Source of the DNA: Valencia hispanica
Lineage: Eukaryota > Chordata > Actinopteri > Cyprinodontiformes > Valenciidae
Length of the DNA: 64,000 bases
Direction of reading: 5' to 3'
NCBI GenBank assembly: GCA_963556495.2
Contig: OY747710.1
Span: forward strand, 24,927,500-24,991,499
Positions 11,672 to 23,984 of this stretch are shown here, piece after piece. Under the pieces are notes generated by a model. The model saw only the letters and a program-made list of their open reading frames with translations. It made no database searches and had not been told where the DNA came from. Position numbers and translations under genes: made by a program. Position 1 is the first letter of the stretch. Every line of letters begins with the position of its first letter.

Positions 11672-12536
11672 TGAATTTCAAAAAAAAAAAAAGAGTATGT
11701 GTAAACAGTTGATTAATCAATCTTGAGAACATTTCTTGTTGGGAACAAAAATAATGTGAAAAGGGTGTGTCTGATTGCAGCAGGGTTTGTGTGCTAGGCA
11801 TGTTTTATAGCTCATCTGTAGATAAGATGCAAGCGATTTTTCCTTCAGTCTATCTAGAGGAATATTTACAGCTTCACTGCTGGGGTTTATGGTTTACATA
11901 TCTGCAGGTGGTATGAAGGGCTAGTTTATAACTCTGAAGTGTCATCTGGGAACTATGGGCAATCAAGTGGCAGTGAACTCAGCTTGAATTGTTTTTCTCT
12001 TTGTTATGCAATGACCACACACATTAGCATCAAGTGAATCTGGTGTCTTTTAAATGTGTGCCATCGTGCATTCTGTTCAGTCTGTTGTTTTGGATAACAC
12101 TGGTCTGTTCATGCCCTTCAACACAAAGCTGCTGCGTGGGAGTTATAGCATGCGGGGTGTCTGTGCGCACGTACCCTGGAGACGCGTACCATTATGTATA
12201 TTATGTCAAATTGACCGATCTCCAGGATGATTAAATCTCCATGCAAAAGTGGTAATTGCAATTTAAATGATTGTTGACTCTGTGGGATTTGTTAGGCAAC
12301 TGGGTTTTATAATAAATGGGTCTCTGGGATGTTACACTTTTCCTTTATGAATATGACACTTGTATTTATGTGACCTGTCAGGGATTTGTTGATGTTTCAT
12401 CTACTTATTTGTGCTCAGCTTGCTAGAAATTTCCTCTAGGATTTACATCTACATCCTCTTACATGAATACATTTAATTGTTTTCTGTGCAAGATACGAAA
12501 TGAGACCTAAATATGCCTGGATGTGGGTTATTATTG

Positions 12537-12880
12537 GAGATGCACCAATCAGGCCAATACCGATTTCCAGTTTTGAGGTCTGATCTGCTGATTTTTTTTC
12601 TCTTTCAAATTATTTTTTTAACGATTCATACTAAAAATTAAGGAATTAAGTAATGATCAGCCAAATGTATGCATCAAAGTATCTGTCCCTAACCGTTGTT
12701 AAAATCAAAATAGTGTCAAGGTACATGTTCATAGACCAAAAAGTTATAAACGTCCTTAGTTTTGATATATTTGATCAATACCAGGAAATAAAAATAGATA
12801 TTTTTTTGTATTTAGCCTATCGAGCAGAGCCAACATTGGGAAAACTGGTGGATTTCTTGCTTCATCTCTAACTGGTCTTC
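12537..12880. mobile_element. hAT-like non-autonomous fragment
   Basis: Begins GAGATGCACCAATCAGGCCAAT, a common start of fish hAT-type short elements. The body resembles the stretch at 61145-61564: both share 'tcttagttttgat'-like and 'caccaatca' segments. No right terminus is clear. Confidence 0.4.
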
Positions 12881-13239
12881 CCGAGTCATTTAGGAAGTCA
12901 TTTACTAATGCGGAACTATAGTCCGAAACATCAGTAAAGTAATTTCCATGTGTATCCTTGAATACCTGGTAGCTTTTAAAGTAAAGTATCAACCCGTCTT
13001 TCGTCAGCAGTTGCCTCGCCCACCAATGACATTCCTGATGCAACAGTCTCTCCTCTCAGTATTTCTTGACAAGGTCAGATATTGTGCCTCAACCTGCAGG
13101 TTGGCCCTAATATTATGCTGCCCTTTTGAACCAGTTAGGAAAGCTTCTCTACTGGCTTGATGGGTCACCTGTAATATACTAATGGTTTATTTGTTTTTAA
13201 CACATACAGAAGTCTATATGTACAGCTAGTCCTACGGAT

Positions 13240-13640
13240 CACAAGACGGTTCTGATTGCTAGATCTCATGGATCTTGTAGGAGCATGAAGTGTTAAAAGC
13301 TCAGACAAATAAGCTGAGCAAAGACCATTCAAGGACTTAAAAACAAACTAACTTGAACTGGATCCTATTAAATATAGGAAGCGAGTGCAAAGACCTCAAC
13401 ACTGGACTGATACACTCTCTCCAGCCTTTTCGCGTCAGTAAGCAAGCGGCTGTATTCTGGACCATCTGTAGACGGTGAGTGGGTGACTGATCCAGGCCAC
13501 AATATAGGGAGTTACAGTAGTCCAGTGTAAACGAAATAAAGAGGTGAATTACCCGTTCAAAAACCATCAGGGGGACATAAGGTTTCACCTTTGCTAGCTT
13601 TCTAAGATGAAAAAAACAGGACTGGATCACTTGGTGTTTA
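13240..13640 (-). mobile_element. LINE 3' fragment (CR1/L2 group)
   Basis: The minus-strand frame 13337-13630 encodes FTLDYCNSLYCGLDQS, HRLQMVQNTAACLLTR and ISPVLRSLHSLPI. These are the conserved segments downstream of the catalytic reverse transcriptase core in L2/CR1 LINEs. No start, YADD box or tail is present, so it is a dead fragment. Confidence 0.75.
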
Positions 13641-13649
13641 GTTTTAAAT

Positions 13650-16600
13650 GTCGGAAAATATATTTAATACCAGCTGGGGATGTCTGGGAACAGTAAGAGG
13701 AGCAGATCACATAATGCAGGCAGGAATCTGCAGCAGCCAATTCAGTCTCTGTCTCGCTTCATTTTTTTTTTTTTTTTTTTTTACAGTTTCAGTGGACGTT
13801 ACTGTACAGGGTGGTAAACACTATTCGATTGGCAAAATAATGAACACAGCGTTTAAATAAAATTTTCAACTGGGCACATGACAATGAGGAGTAGGGTTTA
13901 CAAACCTATTGGTGCTAAACTTGGCCACACCTCGCTGGGGTTGTGGTGGACATAAAAATCACAGATGGCACATCAACAACAGGTATCCAGAATTAAATAA
14001 GACTCTCAATCTGATACCTTGGAATGAACTTGGACATCTTTAATTAGAACTTATTGTAGAACCAGAAATCTGTCCCTTTTTACATGCATACATTTAGCTA
14101 TTTCACAAATAGAGATAAATGGCAAAATGCAGTTTCTTAAAGTGATTTCTTTAACATGGCAGGGCAGAGGCAACAGCTGAATTTTGAACCAGTTTTTTAG
14201 CATTCCGTGCCTTTGTGTTATCAGTTCATCTAAATAGTTAAAATTGATCATATTTCAGGTCTGATTGTTTTGTCGTCGACCTTTGGTGCTCAAATTATGA
14301 GTTTAAATCCAAGTATTGTCAGGAAAGTTGTTAAAGATGCAACTGTAAAGCTGCTGCCACATGAAATCTATGAAGGATTAAAGTTTTTCTCCAGGTTCCC
14401 ATAAAAAATCGTAAAGTTTCTTATTGATTCGATTCAAGGACTTTTGATCAAAACATTTGCTTGAGACAGAAATCGTTGGTGGCCTAGCAACCATCACCAA
14501 GCAACTTATTCTTAACCACTGACCTTGCTTGGCTTTACCAGCACAAGATGCTCATCACTGGAGAACGGTTGGGTTTAAAGGCTGCATTGTTATCAGACAC
14601 GTGCCTCATAGATGAGTGTCCCTCGCTGGAGCTGGATATCGATATACATCACGTCTCTGATGGTCACAGAGGCCATGTGCTGCTGGGTTGGACTCTGAAT
14701 CTGTGTAAAGCCCCGCGCTGCTGTGCTGCCAATCCCCCCATAATCTGAACTGGAGCTTGACGGATCAGAGAACGACTGTATGGAGTGAACGAATAGATTC
14801 CCTACATCTGGATGTGTAGAGAGGCTCACAGCTGTGTTGATGGAGACAGATTGGAAGTTTACTCCATGTGATCTAAGTCTGGCAACAAAGCTCTTATTAA
14901 CCCTCACTGATGTCATAGTTAATATTCATTATTAGACTGGGAACTGGTAATGTTAAAGTGATCCAGCTCTGGGAACAGGTGGGGTTCATAGATGGGCTAA
15001 AATGAGTCTAAACTTTAAGTCTGGTGACACACTGGACTAATCCGGCTGTTAATTGTTTTTCCTCAGATAGTTCACAGCTTTGAAGAGAAGTAATAAAATC
15101 TGGAGTTAAAGTTTTATCCAAACTTAATTGTCCCCTTTATTATGAGGACACCTCTACCTAAAATTACATCATCCTGCATCTTCTCGTTTAAAATGAAAAA
15201 GAATAGCTACTAAAAGATAAAATTAATAAACTTTCATTAGAGATTTACTTTTTAGAAGATAATTTGCTGCAAATTAAGCGACGTATTAAAAGTGTCTCTG
15301 GTACACAGGATTCCTGCTAATTCTCTAAAAATATGGACTTTGATTACTTTATTTTCCACCAATTTATTATCCATCCATTTCTATCAATACTTTTGTTTAT
15401 CAATCTATCCCTCTGTCCATCCATCCATCCGCCATCTTCATTATCTGTCCATCCATTCAATTTATCATCCATTTATTTATCCATTTCATCCGTCCGTCCT
15501 AGGTTCCATATTTCAACCCTTTTGAGATATTTTCTATAAATTGGTATTGACATTGGTTATTTAAAATAACCAATAACAAAGAGCTGAAAACCTTAATCTG
15601 GAGTCTGAATGAGTATTGACTAGAAACATGTTTAGGGTGATAAAGTCATCAGCAGCAATACATGGATTTAATCCTACCGTGGCAGAAATCACAAAAAAAT
15701 AACACACCTCAAAGCAACAGGTATTACAAGTTCTAGTATATTCACATCGTGTATTAGAGCTCTGTTTTGGGCTTTAATGGAAAGGAAACTCATTGCCTTT
15801 TAAGTTTTGATTGAACAATCACACCAGCTTACACTTGAACGAAGGGTAATAAAAATGTCCCCTTCAGGGACAACCTTGGGGCAAAAACATGACCTTACTC
15901 TTCAGGAGTTGCACCTGCTTTCAGACTAAACCAGATGTCTGCAGCTTTCACAGTAAGAGGCGGACTAATGGTTGATCATAAATTAACCAGTTCTGAGAAA
16001 AACAGCTCTGTGACAGAAAAAGAAGTCAAACTCTTGTGTAATTGTTTTCAATGAAGCGCTTATTCACCCTGGACTCAGAGTATGAACAAAACCACTCCAT
16101 ATTCTCAATTACTAATGTGCATTACAATTCATTAATGTATTTTAAAAATGAATCTGTTGATTTAGAAAGAGGTGACGCCCAGATCAGGCTGTGGCCACAC
16201 TGGTTGACCCAGACTTCAGCTCTGCACCTATGTGTGTTTTGCGGTGGTGACTGTGGCCTTAATAAACTGTTTTTCTATGATGTGAAAGAACAGAAAGAAG
16301 GAGGTCAACTCTCACTCAGCATGCATCTATCAACATCACCCTGCCAATCAGCAGCCGGCCAGAGCGCTCCTCCCGACCCTGGTTCCCCTCCAGCACTTAA
16401 CGGGGATTTTAATGTTGTCTGGTCATCTGTCAGGCGGAGCCGATCAGAGCTGTAATACACAGCAGCAGGTCATACAGACGAGGCCGCAGCCCCACACATC
16501 ATAAGCCTCAGAAAAACAACAGTAGTGGGGAAAAAAAGCCAAATAATCCTTCAATTTCTGTAATAACCCTTCCCTTCTGCAGATAGCTGCTTTTCTCATG

Positions 16601-18280
16601 TGGTTTGGAAAACAAGAATCACATGTTTATGCGCTTATGAGATGTGTCCATCTTTCAAAAAATACAGACTGGTTCATTGCAAAGCAGCTTAATGTTATAA
16701 TTATGTTGCAGCCAGTAGATTTCAGAATGAAATGTTCACTCCAAACTCACTAAAAAATAGCTGCTGTGTTTGAATCCCGATTCTTTGATATCAAACTCTG
16801 TTATCAGCCACCTCTCGAGTCTTTCACCACTGGCCCGTATCACTACTCACTGTAAGACTGGTGCTGTGAAGGCAGAAAGATTTTTTTTTTTTTTACCAGA
16901 AAATGTTCAGTAATATCGTAGCTTGCATTTCTTCTTAATGATTGCTAATTATTATTTATTTTCAGTAACAAGAAAAAGTCAGTAGCCCTCTGAAAACATT
17001 CAAAAGCTAATACTCCTGCAGTTTGTTTTGTTAAAAAAAAAATTCTGATTGTATAAATAAACTTTTTTTAAATGTGGACACGTCTTGCCTTTATGCTTCC
17101 ACACAGAGAACGCTAAGGAAAAACTAGGATCTGCAAATAATTCATTGTTCCTTTGTTAGCTCGTGTTGTAATGTCTGTTAATTATCTTTACTTATCTTTA
17201 CTTATAAGTATCTTATCTTTATTCTAATATTAACAGGGCAATGTGCACTTTCTCATCTTTTTAGTGATATTAAGAGTTATTTCATCCCAAGAGCTCCAAA
17301 CAATGCTTAAAAAACATTTAATAAAATATCAACATAGTGGCTTATTATTGTTCTGTACTTTTATTTGTTAAATAGCAGCAGAAGATTAAGATTTTAATAT
17401 TTAAGTTAGGATTCTCTGAGCTTTTCTTTTTTATGAGCTTTATCTGCATGCACATCAGGCGGTGATTTTATGCTAACCACAACAAATGCATTCTTTTTTT
17501 AATCAAAGAGAGCTTAATTACCAAAACTGCTTACCATGCTTAAGTGCACATTTAGTTAGAAAAATTACTGAATGCTAGCTAAGAACGTGTCTGCATTTGT
17601 TTGCACAACCACTCCCCCCCAAAGATGAGGGAGGAATCCTTACAATATGTTTTTATTGCTGGAGTATAAGAATAAGTTCAAGAAAAAAATCATCCCCTAA
17701 ATAGGTCTCATTCATGGACAGCAGGGACTTTATAAATAAAAGTTACTTCGGTAAAGTCCCAGCAGGGATTTTTGTGCCGAAGTTTTTAACGATCTATAAA
17801 TCTGTTCATCCACTTTGCTTTATTTATTTATTTTTTCCCTACAAGTCAGGTAATCCTCTGCGTGCCGTTCTCTTCCTGACATGTGCCGCCTGCGGTCAGC
17901 TGGTCGGTGAGCTGGTGTAGAGAACAACGCTTGTGGTTTGTCCCATTAGCTGCCCACCACTGCATCACAAATGCATAGAGACTTCGATTTCTGTCACAGT
18001 AGCTGTGAAAATGTCTGCAGGGTAAACAGAGTGCTGGAAACAGCCTAATGTTTGTTTTTTGTGTGTGTTGACATTTTTACTCAATCATGCAGAGAAAGAA
18101 GCCGATGTAGAATAGCGATGTTTGAAAGGATGTCGTGAGGACTGTTTTTCAGAAACTGTGAGTTTAGAGGAGAACAGATGAGTAATGCCAAGGATTCTTC
18201 TTTATCTGTCTCCTTTCTGCTTTTATCAAGGCTACAATCACAGCAGTGGAAACTGAATTTGTGCTGGACTATTTTCTATA
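13650..18280. other. Intergenic stretch with no recognised gene
   Basis: Between rad54b and gem I find only low-complexity tracts: a T-run at 13762-13782, ATCC/CATC runs at 15355-15500 and a T-run near 16881. A minus-strand frame at 14593-14916 (107 codons) and a plus frame at 16042-16455 (137 codons) have no motif I recognise and no clear splice or promoter context. I do not call them genes. Conserved non-coding elements are possible but cannot be judged from one sequence. Confidence 0.5.
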
Positions 18281-18281
18281 G

Positions 18282-18427
18282 CCAGCCTCTATTTAAGTGA
18301 GCAAGATTCAGTGTGCAGTAAAAGCTATTTATTCTTGTAATGTGCATATCCTGAAGGTTATATATATCAATAATTATCCAGCCAAACATTTTTTCTCATC
18401 TTCATCTCATTTAACATAATTTTAGAC
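18282..18427 (+). repeat. Direct repeat A (first copy)
   Basis: About 147 bases starting CCAGCCTCTATTTAAGTGAG. It is repeated almost identically at 18797-18945. The copies flank a Tc1-derived segment, giving an A-B-A' arrangement. Confidence 0.85.
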
Positions 18428-18438
18428 AACATTGGAAA

Positions 18439-18789
18439 ACATTTCATTGGGCTTAACGTTAGTTCTATTGATAAAATGATTCCAAAAGCTTAATGTTAGC
18501 CTGCTTTGTCTGTCCAAGACCAATTATTTGGGTGTTGAGCATCAATGTCCTGTTGGAACGTCCAACTGTGTCCAAGTTGAACCATCTACCACATTTGTTG
18601 ATGTGAAGTAAGGTTAGGCAAAGTACTTATTTCTTTCTTCATTATTAAATTCAGTTAGTGAAATTCACTAGTGTCATGGACACTGAAACAGCCTCACAGC
18701 ATGATACTGCCACTACTGTGCTTGACAGTTCATCTAGTGTTTTTAGGTGTGGAAGCCTTACCTCGACGACCCCAAACATTCTTCACGTC
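18439..18789 (-). mobile_element. Tc1-like transposon fragment B
   Basis: Antisense Tc1 transposase debris: 'cagcatgatactgccactac' is the reverse of the conserved GGGSIMLWG-coding segment, and 'caatgtcctgttggaacgtc' reverses the FQQDN-coding segment. Nearly the same sequence lies at 23416-23764, where it continues into further transposase sequence. Here it stops abruptly at repeat A'. Confidence 0.75.
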
Positions 18790-18796
18790 CTTCTAA

Positions 18797-18945
18797 CCAG
18801 CCTCTATTTAAGTGAGCAAGATTCAATATGTACAATAAAAGCAATTTATTCTCGTAATGTGCACATCCTGAAGGTTATATATATCAATAATTATCCAGCC
18901 GAACATTTTTTTCTCATTTTCATCTCATTTAACATCATTTCAGAC
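18797..18945 (+). repeat. Direct repeat A' (second copy)
   Basis: Near-identical to 18282-18427 with scattered substitutions and small indels. The join to the Tc1 fragment is sharp at about 18790. This indicates a duplication of about 515 bases offset, or two insertions of one element. Confidence 0.85.
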
Positions 18946-19375
18946 TTAACAGTGTAGGAAAAGCACAATAGTGACCTGTTATTAACGCATGATCACAATC
19001 CTGTGCAGCTGAAGTAACTCCAGAGGGTTAGTTTATACAATCAAGCCAAGCATCATTGTCCATCTTAGTGTATACAAATGTAGCGTAGCAAAATGAAGAT
19101 CATTTCTACAGGATCAGCAGAGGAAAAAATAAACTTTTTAAAAAGGTATAAACACAGATTAACGTCCTGCAGGAACTCACCAATAAATAAACACTCATAC
19201 CTTCCAGATTTAGCATTTATGTCCCTAATGTTAAAAAAATTTGACACTTTTAAAACATTTAAATTAACAGCAGAAACTGATTTCTTAACATAGAACTAGA
19301 TTTTTTTTAATTTATTTTTTACTGATGTTCATTATGAGCAAACCGTTCCAGTGGGCGTAAAGTCTGTAAAAATGA

Positions 19376-19700
19376 TAAATCCAGTCATCTATCCCTAAAT
19401 CAATCAATCCATTCATCCTTTTGTTTATCAATCTATCCTTCTGTTTGGCTACCCATCCCTCTAACAGTTCGTCCATCCATTCATGCATCCATCGCTCCAG
19501 CAATCCATCCATCTGTTCATTCTTCAATCTGTCCATCCATCCTTCTATCCGTTTTTTTGCTGATCACTTTAGCCATCTGTTTGACCTTCAGCCCTCTAAC
19601 AAAATCAACGGTCCCTCAATGTTTGTGCATCCTTTCTTCCATCCCTTTGTTCATCTTCCTAGTTGTTTATCATCCATCCTTTTTCCCTTTCTTCCATCCA
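19376..19700. repeat. Degenerate ATCC-rich minisatellite
   Basis: Imperfect repeats of ATCCATC/CATCCTTC cover about 300 bases. Frames through it show only Pro/Ser/His/Ile repeats. It is not a gene. Confidence 0.75.
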
Positions 19701-20095
19701 AACAGTGTCTTTGTAGTTTTCATATCTAAAACCCGACCAAGTACAAATATCTGCTATGAGCTCATGGTGAAGCTTAGAGGCTCAATGAAACTATGGCTTC
19801 ATTTTCCTTTGTACATGCAGGGATTATTACTATTCAGTTGTTAACAGTGGATAATAGCCTATTATACAAAATTGTTTAATCCTAAATTTATCACACCAGT
19901 CTACACCTAAATTTGAAGTATCTTTACACGTAAAGTGGTTGTTATCAGTGCAGTGTTGTAGACCTGGATTGTTGAAAACCTAGATTCCACAATCTCGTGT
20001 TGGGGAGGAAAACTAACTCAGATGAAGCTCCTTGCTCTGCCATGTGGACATCAGCCAAAACCGTACTGCTCCTCTCCGCCCCCTGTATAAAGCCT

Positions 20096-20101
20096 GCAGG
20101 G
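20096..20101 (+). promoter_or_regulatory. TATA box of gem
   Basis: TATAAA in the context CCCTGTATAAAGCCTGC, about 330 bases before the gem start codon. Initiation is expected about 25-30 bases downstream, giving a leader of about 300 bases. gem is an immediate-early type gene in mammals, for which a TATA promoter fits. The start site is inferred. Confidence 0.6.
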
Positions 20102-20208
20102 AAACCCCATCACAGCCCAGAGCTGAAGATCACAGAGACGAGAGGCGGAGGACACAGCAACAAGACACCAGCTGGACAAGTCGCTCCGGGATTTACGGAT
20201 CTTTGGCG

Positions 20209-20283
20209 ATGCACAACTTCAACTCAGTTTTTACTTTTACCTCTGCCGTAGAAACTGATCTGTTTTTAAACCTGCTTTGCTGA
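20209..20283 (+). CDS. Upstream open reading frame in gem leader
   Basis: A 24-codon frame (ATG in the context GGCGATGC, TGA at 20281-20283) lies between the TATA box and the gem start. A second upstream ATG follows at about 20285. If the leader is unspliced, ribosomes would meet these first. The main ATG has a good context (GCCATGC). Any effect on translation is inference. Confidence 0.35.
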   Translation: MHNFNSVFTFTSAVETDLFLNLLC

Positions 20284-20423
20284 GGATGAAGAAAAACACT
20301 TGTTGTTATTTAATCTCCTATCCAGTGAAGCAGATATTTTTATTAAAAAAAGGCTTACTTTTGGAAAAAAGGAGGTTTTGAACAGCACTCAGACGTTGCG
20401 CCACTTCATCCTAAATTACCGCC

Positions 20424-20887
20424 ATGCTGTCCAGCGTGCGGCGGCACAGCCTCCGCCTCCAGACGGAGCTCCACCGCTGGAGCATCTGCGACCCGGGCAC
20501 CCACCTCCTCCCGGACGGCCTCCTCGCCCGGGTCCCTGCGTGCATCTCCCGCTCCAAGTCCTGCGCCAGTTCCGCTGGGGAGTCGGACGGGAGCCGGGCG
20601 AGCTGGTCGTCCTCGGACTCGGTTATCTCCGTTGACTCCGCCGGGGGCTCGGTGGAGCCCGGGAGCCCGTACAGGGTGGTCCTGCTGGGGGCCAGCGGGG
20701 TCGGGAAGACGGCGTTCGCGAGCATCTTCGCCGGCGCAGCGGACAGCATGGACAGCGATGACTGCGAGCTGTGTGGAGGTATAACATGTTTAAAATGACT
20801 ATCTAGCTAATACAACAATGCAAACTTTTAAAACTGCATTGAAAGACCATCTGATGACTTTTGCAATACTTAAATGACTAATGTACT

Positions 20888-20955
<68 letters not shown>

Positions 20956-22272
20956 GAAGAAATAACACATTTTAAGAACATTGCCCTAAAACATTAAACT
21001 CATGTTTATTTTCAGATGAAGTGTCTGAGAGGGACATTGAAGTTGATGGAGAGTCAGCAACTATAATCCTGTTGGATACCTGGGATGCAGAGGTAAGGAG
21101 CTACATGTTCCCCACCCTGAATGCTGCACTGCATCCTCCACCTCCAACCATTAATGAAGTCTTTGTAATCTTTGCAGAAGGGTGAGGAGTGGACCCAAGA
21201 GCGCTTCATGCAGATAGGTGATGCCTACCTGCTGTTGTACTCTATTACTGACCGGGCATCCTTCCTGCGGGCTTCAGAGCTCCTGATAACCCTACGTCGC
21301 TTTCGTCCTGCCCGGCACACCCCCATAATCCTGGTCGGGAACAAGTGCGACCTGGTGAGGCGCAGAGAGGTGTCAACAAGTGGTAAGAATGCACAATATC
21401 TACGATGCCTCTGGAATAATGCCCATAACTAAGTATTTTTGACGGGATTCTATGTGATGGAACAACAAAACGCAGCAGATAATTATGAAGTGGAAAGGAA
21501 TCAGTTTATTACCAGAAGTTGACAGGACAACTAACTAGTCCTCCACTCCACAAATCTGGCCTAAATGAAAAGGGCAGCAGGAAAGCCATGATAAGACCTT
21601 TGTGTTTGCCTCCAGCCACGTAGTTGAAACAGAAAACACCTAGAAGAATCTGCTTGTTAGACGAGAACAAAATGAATTGTTCTCTACATGCCGAATGAGA
21701 TGTGTGGTTGGAAACTAATATGCATAAATAAAACATCCCCATGGTAAAACATGGTGGAGGCAGCATCATGCTGTGGTGATTGTTTTCTCCATCAGGGAAG
21801 CTGGTAAGGTTACCCTGAGAGAAAATATGTTGGAGACTTTAAAAGGCTGAAGTTTGCGTTTGTGGCATGACGAAATGTGTAAAAGTTCAAGGGGAATAAA
21901 TACTTGTCCAAGGCAATGTAGCTGTTTTTACAACTTCAAAGACATCTGAAGGTCTTTGAGTGAATATTTTGTTGTTTTTATTTTGCAGAGGCTCGCGCTT
22001 GTGCTGCTGTATTTGACTGCAAATTCATCGAGACCTCGGCGGCCATGCAGCACAACGTCTGGGAGACTTTTTACGGCATTGTGAGACAGTTGCGCCTGCG
22101 ACGAGACTCCAAAGAGGACAGCAGACGTCGCAGGCACGCACACTGCGACAAACGCAGAGAGAGCTTTCCCGTTAGGGCCAAGCGTTTCCTCGACAAGGTG
22201 GTGGCGAAGAACAATCCCAACATGGCGTTCTGGCTCAAATCCAAATCCTGCCACAATCTGTCGGTCCTGTAG
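20424..22272 (+). CDS. gem: GEM, RGK-family small GTPase
   Basis: Coding exons 20424-20778, 21016-21092, 21178-21382 and 21989-22272 (TAG 22270-22272) give 306 residues; human GEM has 296. Seen: P-loop GASGVGKT at residues 89-96, an RGK-type G3 region with DTWDAE, NKCDLV (G4), ETSAA (G5), a basic C-terminal extension (RQLRLRRDSKEDSRRRRHA, FLDKVVAKNN) and the RGK tail KSKSCHNLSVL. The N-terminal HRWSI (Ser20) and the C-terminal KSKS serines match the phosphorylation/14-3-3 sites known in mammalian GEM. Known role: plasma-membrane and cytosolic GTPase that inhibits voltage-gated calcium channels through the beta subunit and acts on Rho-kinase signalling. There is no CAAX box, as expected for RGK proteins. 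REM and RAD are less likely given the tail and the rad54b/cdh17 neighbours. Confidence 0.95.
20888..20955 (+). repeat. GATA tetranucleotide microsatellite
   Basis: About 17 uninterrupted GATA units in the first gem intron. Confidence 0.95.
21435..21920 (+). mobile_element. Tc1-like remnant in gem intron 3
   Basis: Contains 'gtaaaacatggtggaggcag', encoding the VKHGGGS transposase block. The right terminus has AAAAGTTCAAGGGGAATAAATACTTG followed by CAAGGCAATGTA, the usual Tc1 inverted-repeat sequence. The left end and most of the transposase are missing. It is dead. Confidence 0.7.
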
Positions 22273-22794
22273 ACCACCCTGAATCCAGGGGAAAACACCT
22301 GAGCAAGACGAAACGGGTTAAAGGCTGCAGAAAGGCAGCTCTGAACAGAGCTAGACTGACCTTCCTCTGCCTCTGAGGAGCTATGGGTTGGATGGCTCGC
22401 TCGGTCCTGGTGGCGTCCACCATCCACCCTCCATTCAGCAAAGGAGGTGGTGTAGATTTGCAGCATACCTGTATATGCTGTCATCATACAGAGTGGAGTG
22501 GAGTCAGTTCAAAGTGATCTGTTTGACATGTCATGGGACATAAGTAAGCTATTTGAGACATTTAAACTGAGAAAAAACGTGGTTTTAATTGTTTTCTTAA
22601 TTGTTCCACTACACATGTTTTTATTATTTTGCCAAATATTGAAATAACTTCACCTTTCCTTGTATATAATTTTTAGGACCTCAGTGATGATTACACATTT
22701 TGTTTTTATTTATGCTGCAGTGTTTTTATGCATAGGCTGTAAGAGCAGATTGGTCATGTGTTGTCTTTTGCTACTTTGAAACATTATTTGAAGA

Positions 22795-22800
22795 AATAAA
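22795..22800 (+). other. Polyadenylation signal of gem
   Basis: AATAAA followed by a GTGTCATCTTTGTTTG G/T-rich stretch, 522 bases after the stop codon. It defines a 3' UTR of about 550 bases. Confidence 0.75.
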
Positions 22801-23415
22801 GTGTCATCTTTGTTTGGAGGAAAGCGTAGTGGGCCTACTTTTGTGTGTCTTTTCAACGTTGCTGATGAGGAATCTGAGTGACTCATCTTTGGCACACAAA
22901 GGAGGGACATCAGCAACAACTGAGCTGATAAAGGATGAGTCAGGCGGTGACAGTAAGGCCCCTCTGTCTGTCATTTCAAGGGGTGAAAAAGTCCATGCAC
23001 CGGTCAGGATTTGGGTGGAGAGACACTGAGCTTCAAGCTCTGAATCTAAACTTGAACTTCCCCTCAAAGGTGGAAGATTGTTGGAATAATCTGTTGCCAT
23101 GGTAACATTCATTGTGTTTCTGCGATGATTTCAGGGACGCAAACAGATTGCTTTGGGCATGTTGGCGTTAATACAGTCCAATCCTTCACGTAACAGAGTC
23201 TCCATCTGAATTCATGGCTTCATCTGCTGAACCTTCAACACTAGAAAGCGGTCCAATCAAACAGTGACTCACTCACAGTCGGATTCTCTGTAGATTTGCA
23301 CCTTTTTCTCAGCCTAACCTGCAAGCTCAAGATGGCATCACTCATCAGGCCACATTCAGCATGAATAAGCTTCTGAAAAAATCCTAAAAGGACATTTATT
23401 CCCTCTTCTGGGCTC

Positions 23416-23835
23416 ACATTTCATTAGGTTTAACGTTCTTTTTGATAAAATGATTCCAAAAGCTTAATGTTAGCCTGCTTTGTCTGTCCAAGACCAATTA
23501 TTTGGGTGTTTAGCATCAATGTCCTGTTGGAACGTCCAACTGTGTCCAAGTTGAACCATCTACCATATTTGTTAATGTGAAGTAAGGTAGAGGCCAAGTA
23601 CTTATTTCTTTCTTCATTATTAAATTCAGTTAGTGGGATTCACTAGTGTCATGGACACTGAAACAGCTTCACAGCATGATACTGCCACTACTATGCTTGA
23701 CAGTTCATCTAGTGTTTTTAGGTGTGGAAGCCTTACCTCAACAACCCCAAACATTCTTCATGTCATTGTGGCCAGACAGCTCAGTCTTTCCTTGCCTGAC
23801 CATAAGACCTTTGTCAGAAGGTTATTGACTTCCTA
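23416..23835 (-). mobile_element. Tc1-like transposon fragment B'
   Basis: Second copy of the segment at 18439-18789, about 5 kb away on the other side of gem. It extends past the shared part into 'ccttgcctgaccataagacctt', the antisense of another transposase segment. The same internal rearrangement is present in both copies, so they descend from one already-decayed element. Confidence 0.75.
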
Positions 23836-23984
23836 ACACAGTCTTTAAAAGTATGCAACTTGATTTACAGGGCATGAACGTTTTAAACTGAGTGTCTCAC
23901 ACTACTCATCTACTAAACTCAAAGCACCTGCACAGGTTTTTGCAGGCGTCATTAAATTGCTTCACTTTGGTTCAGTTGTCTCAG

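Noticed and set aside
16042..16455. 137-codon plus-strand frame between rad54b and gem
   Set aside because: It has no recognisable motif, no splice or promoter context, and low-complexity ends. Likely chance.
19312..19844. Overlapping frames rich in Pro/Ser/His on both strands
   Set aside because: They are translations of an ATCC-type minisatellite.
22071..22487. 138-codon minus frame opposite the last gem exon
   Set aside because: It is a shadow of the gem coding sequence.
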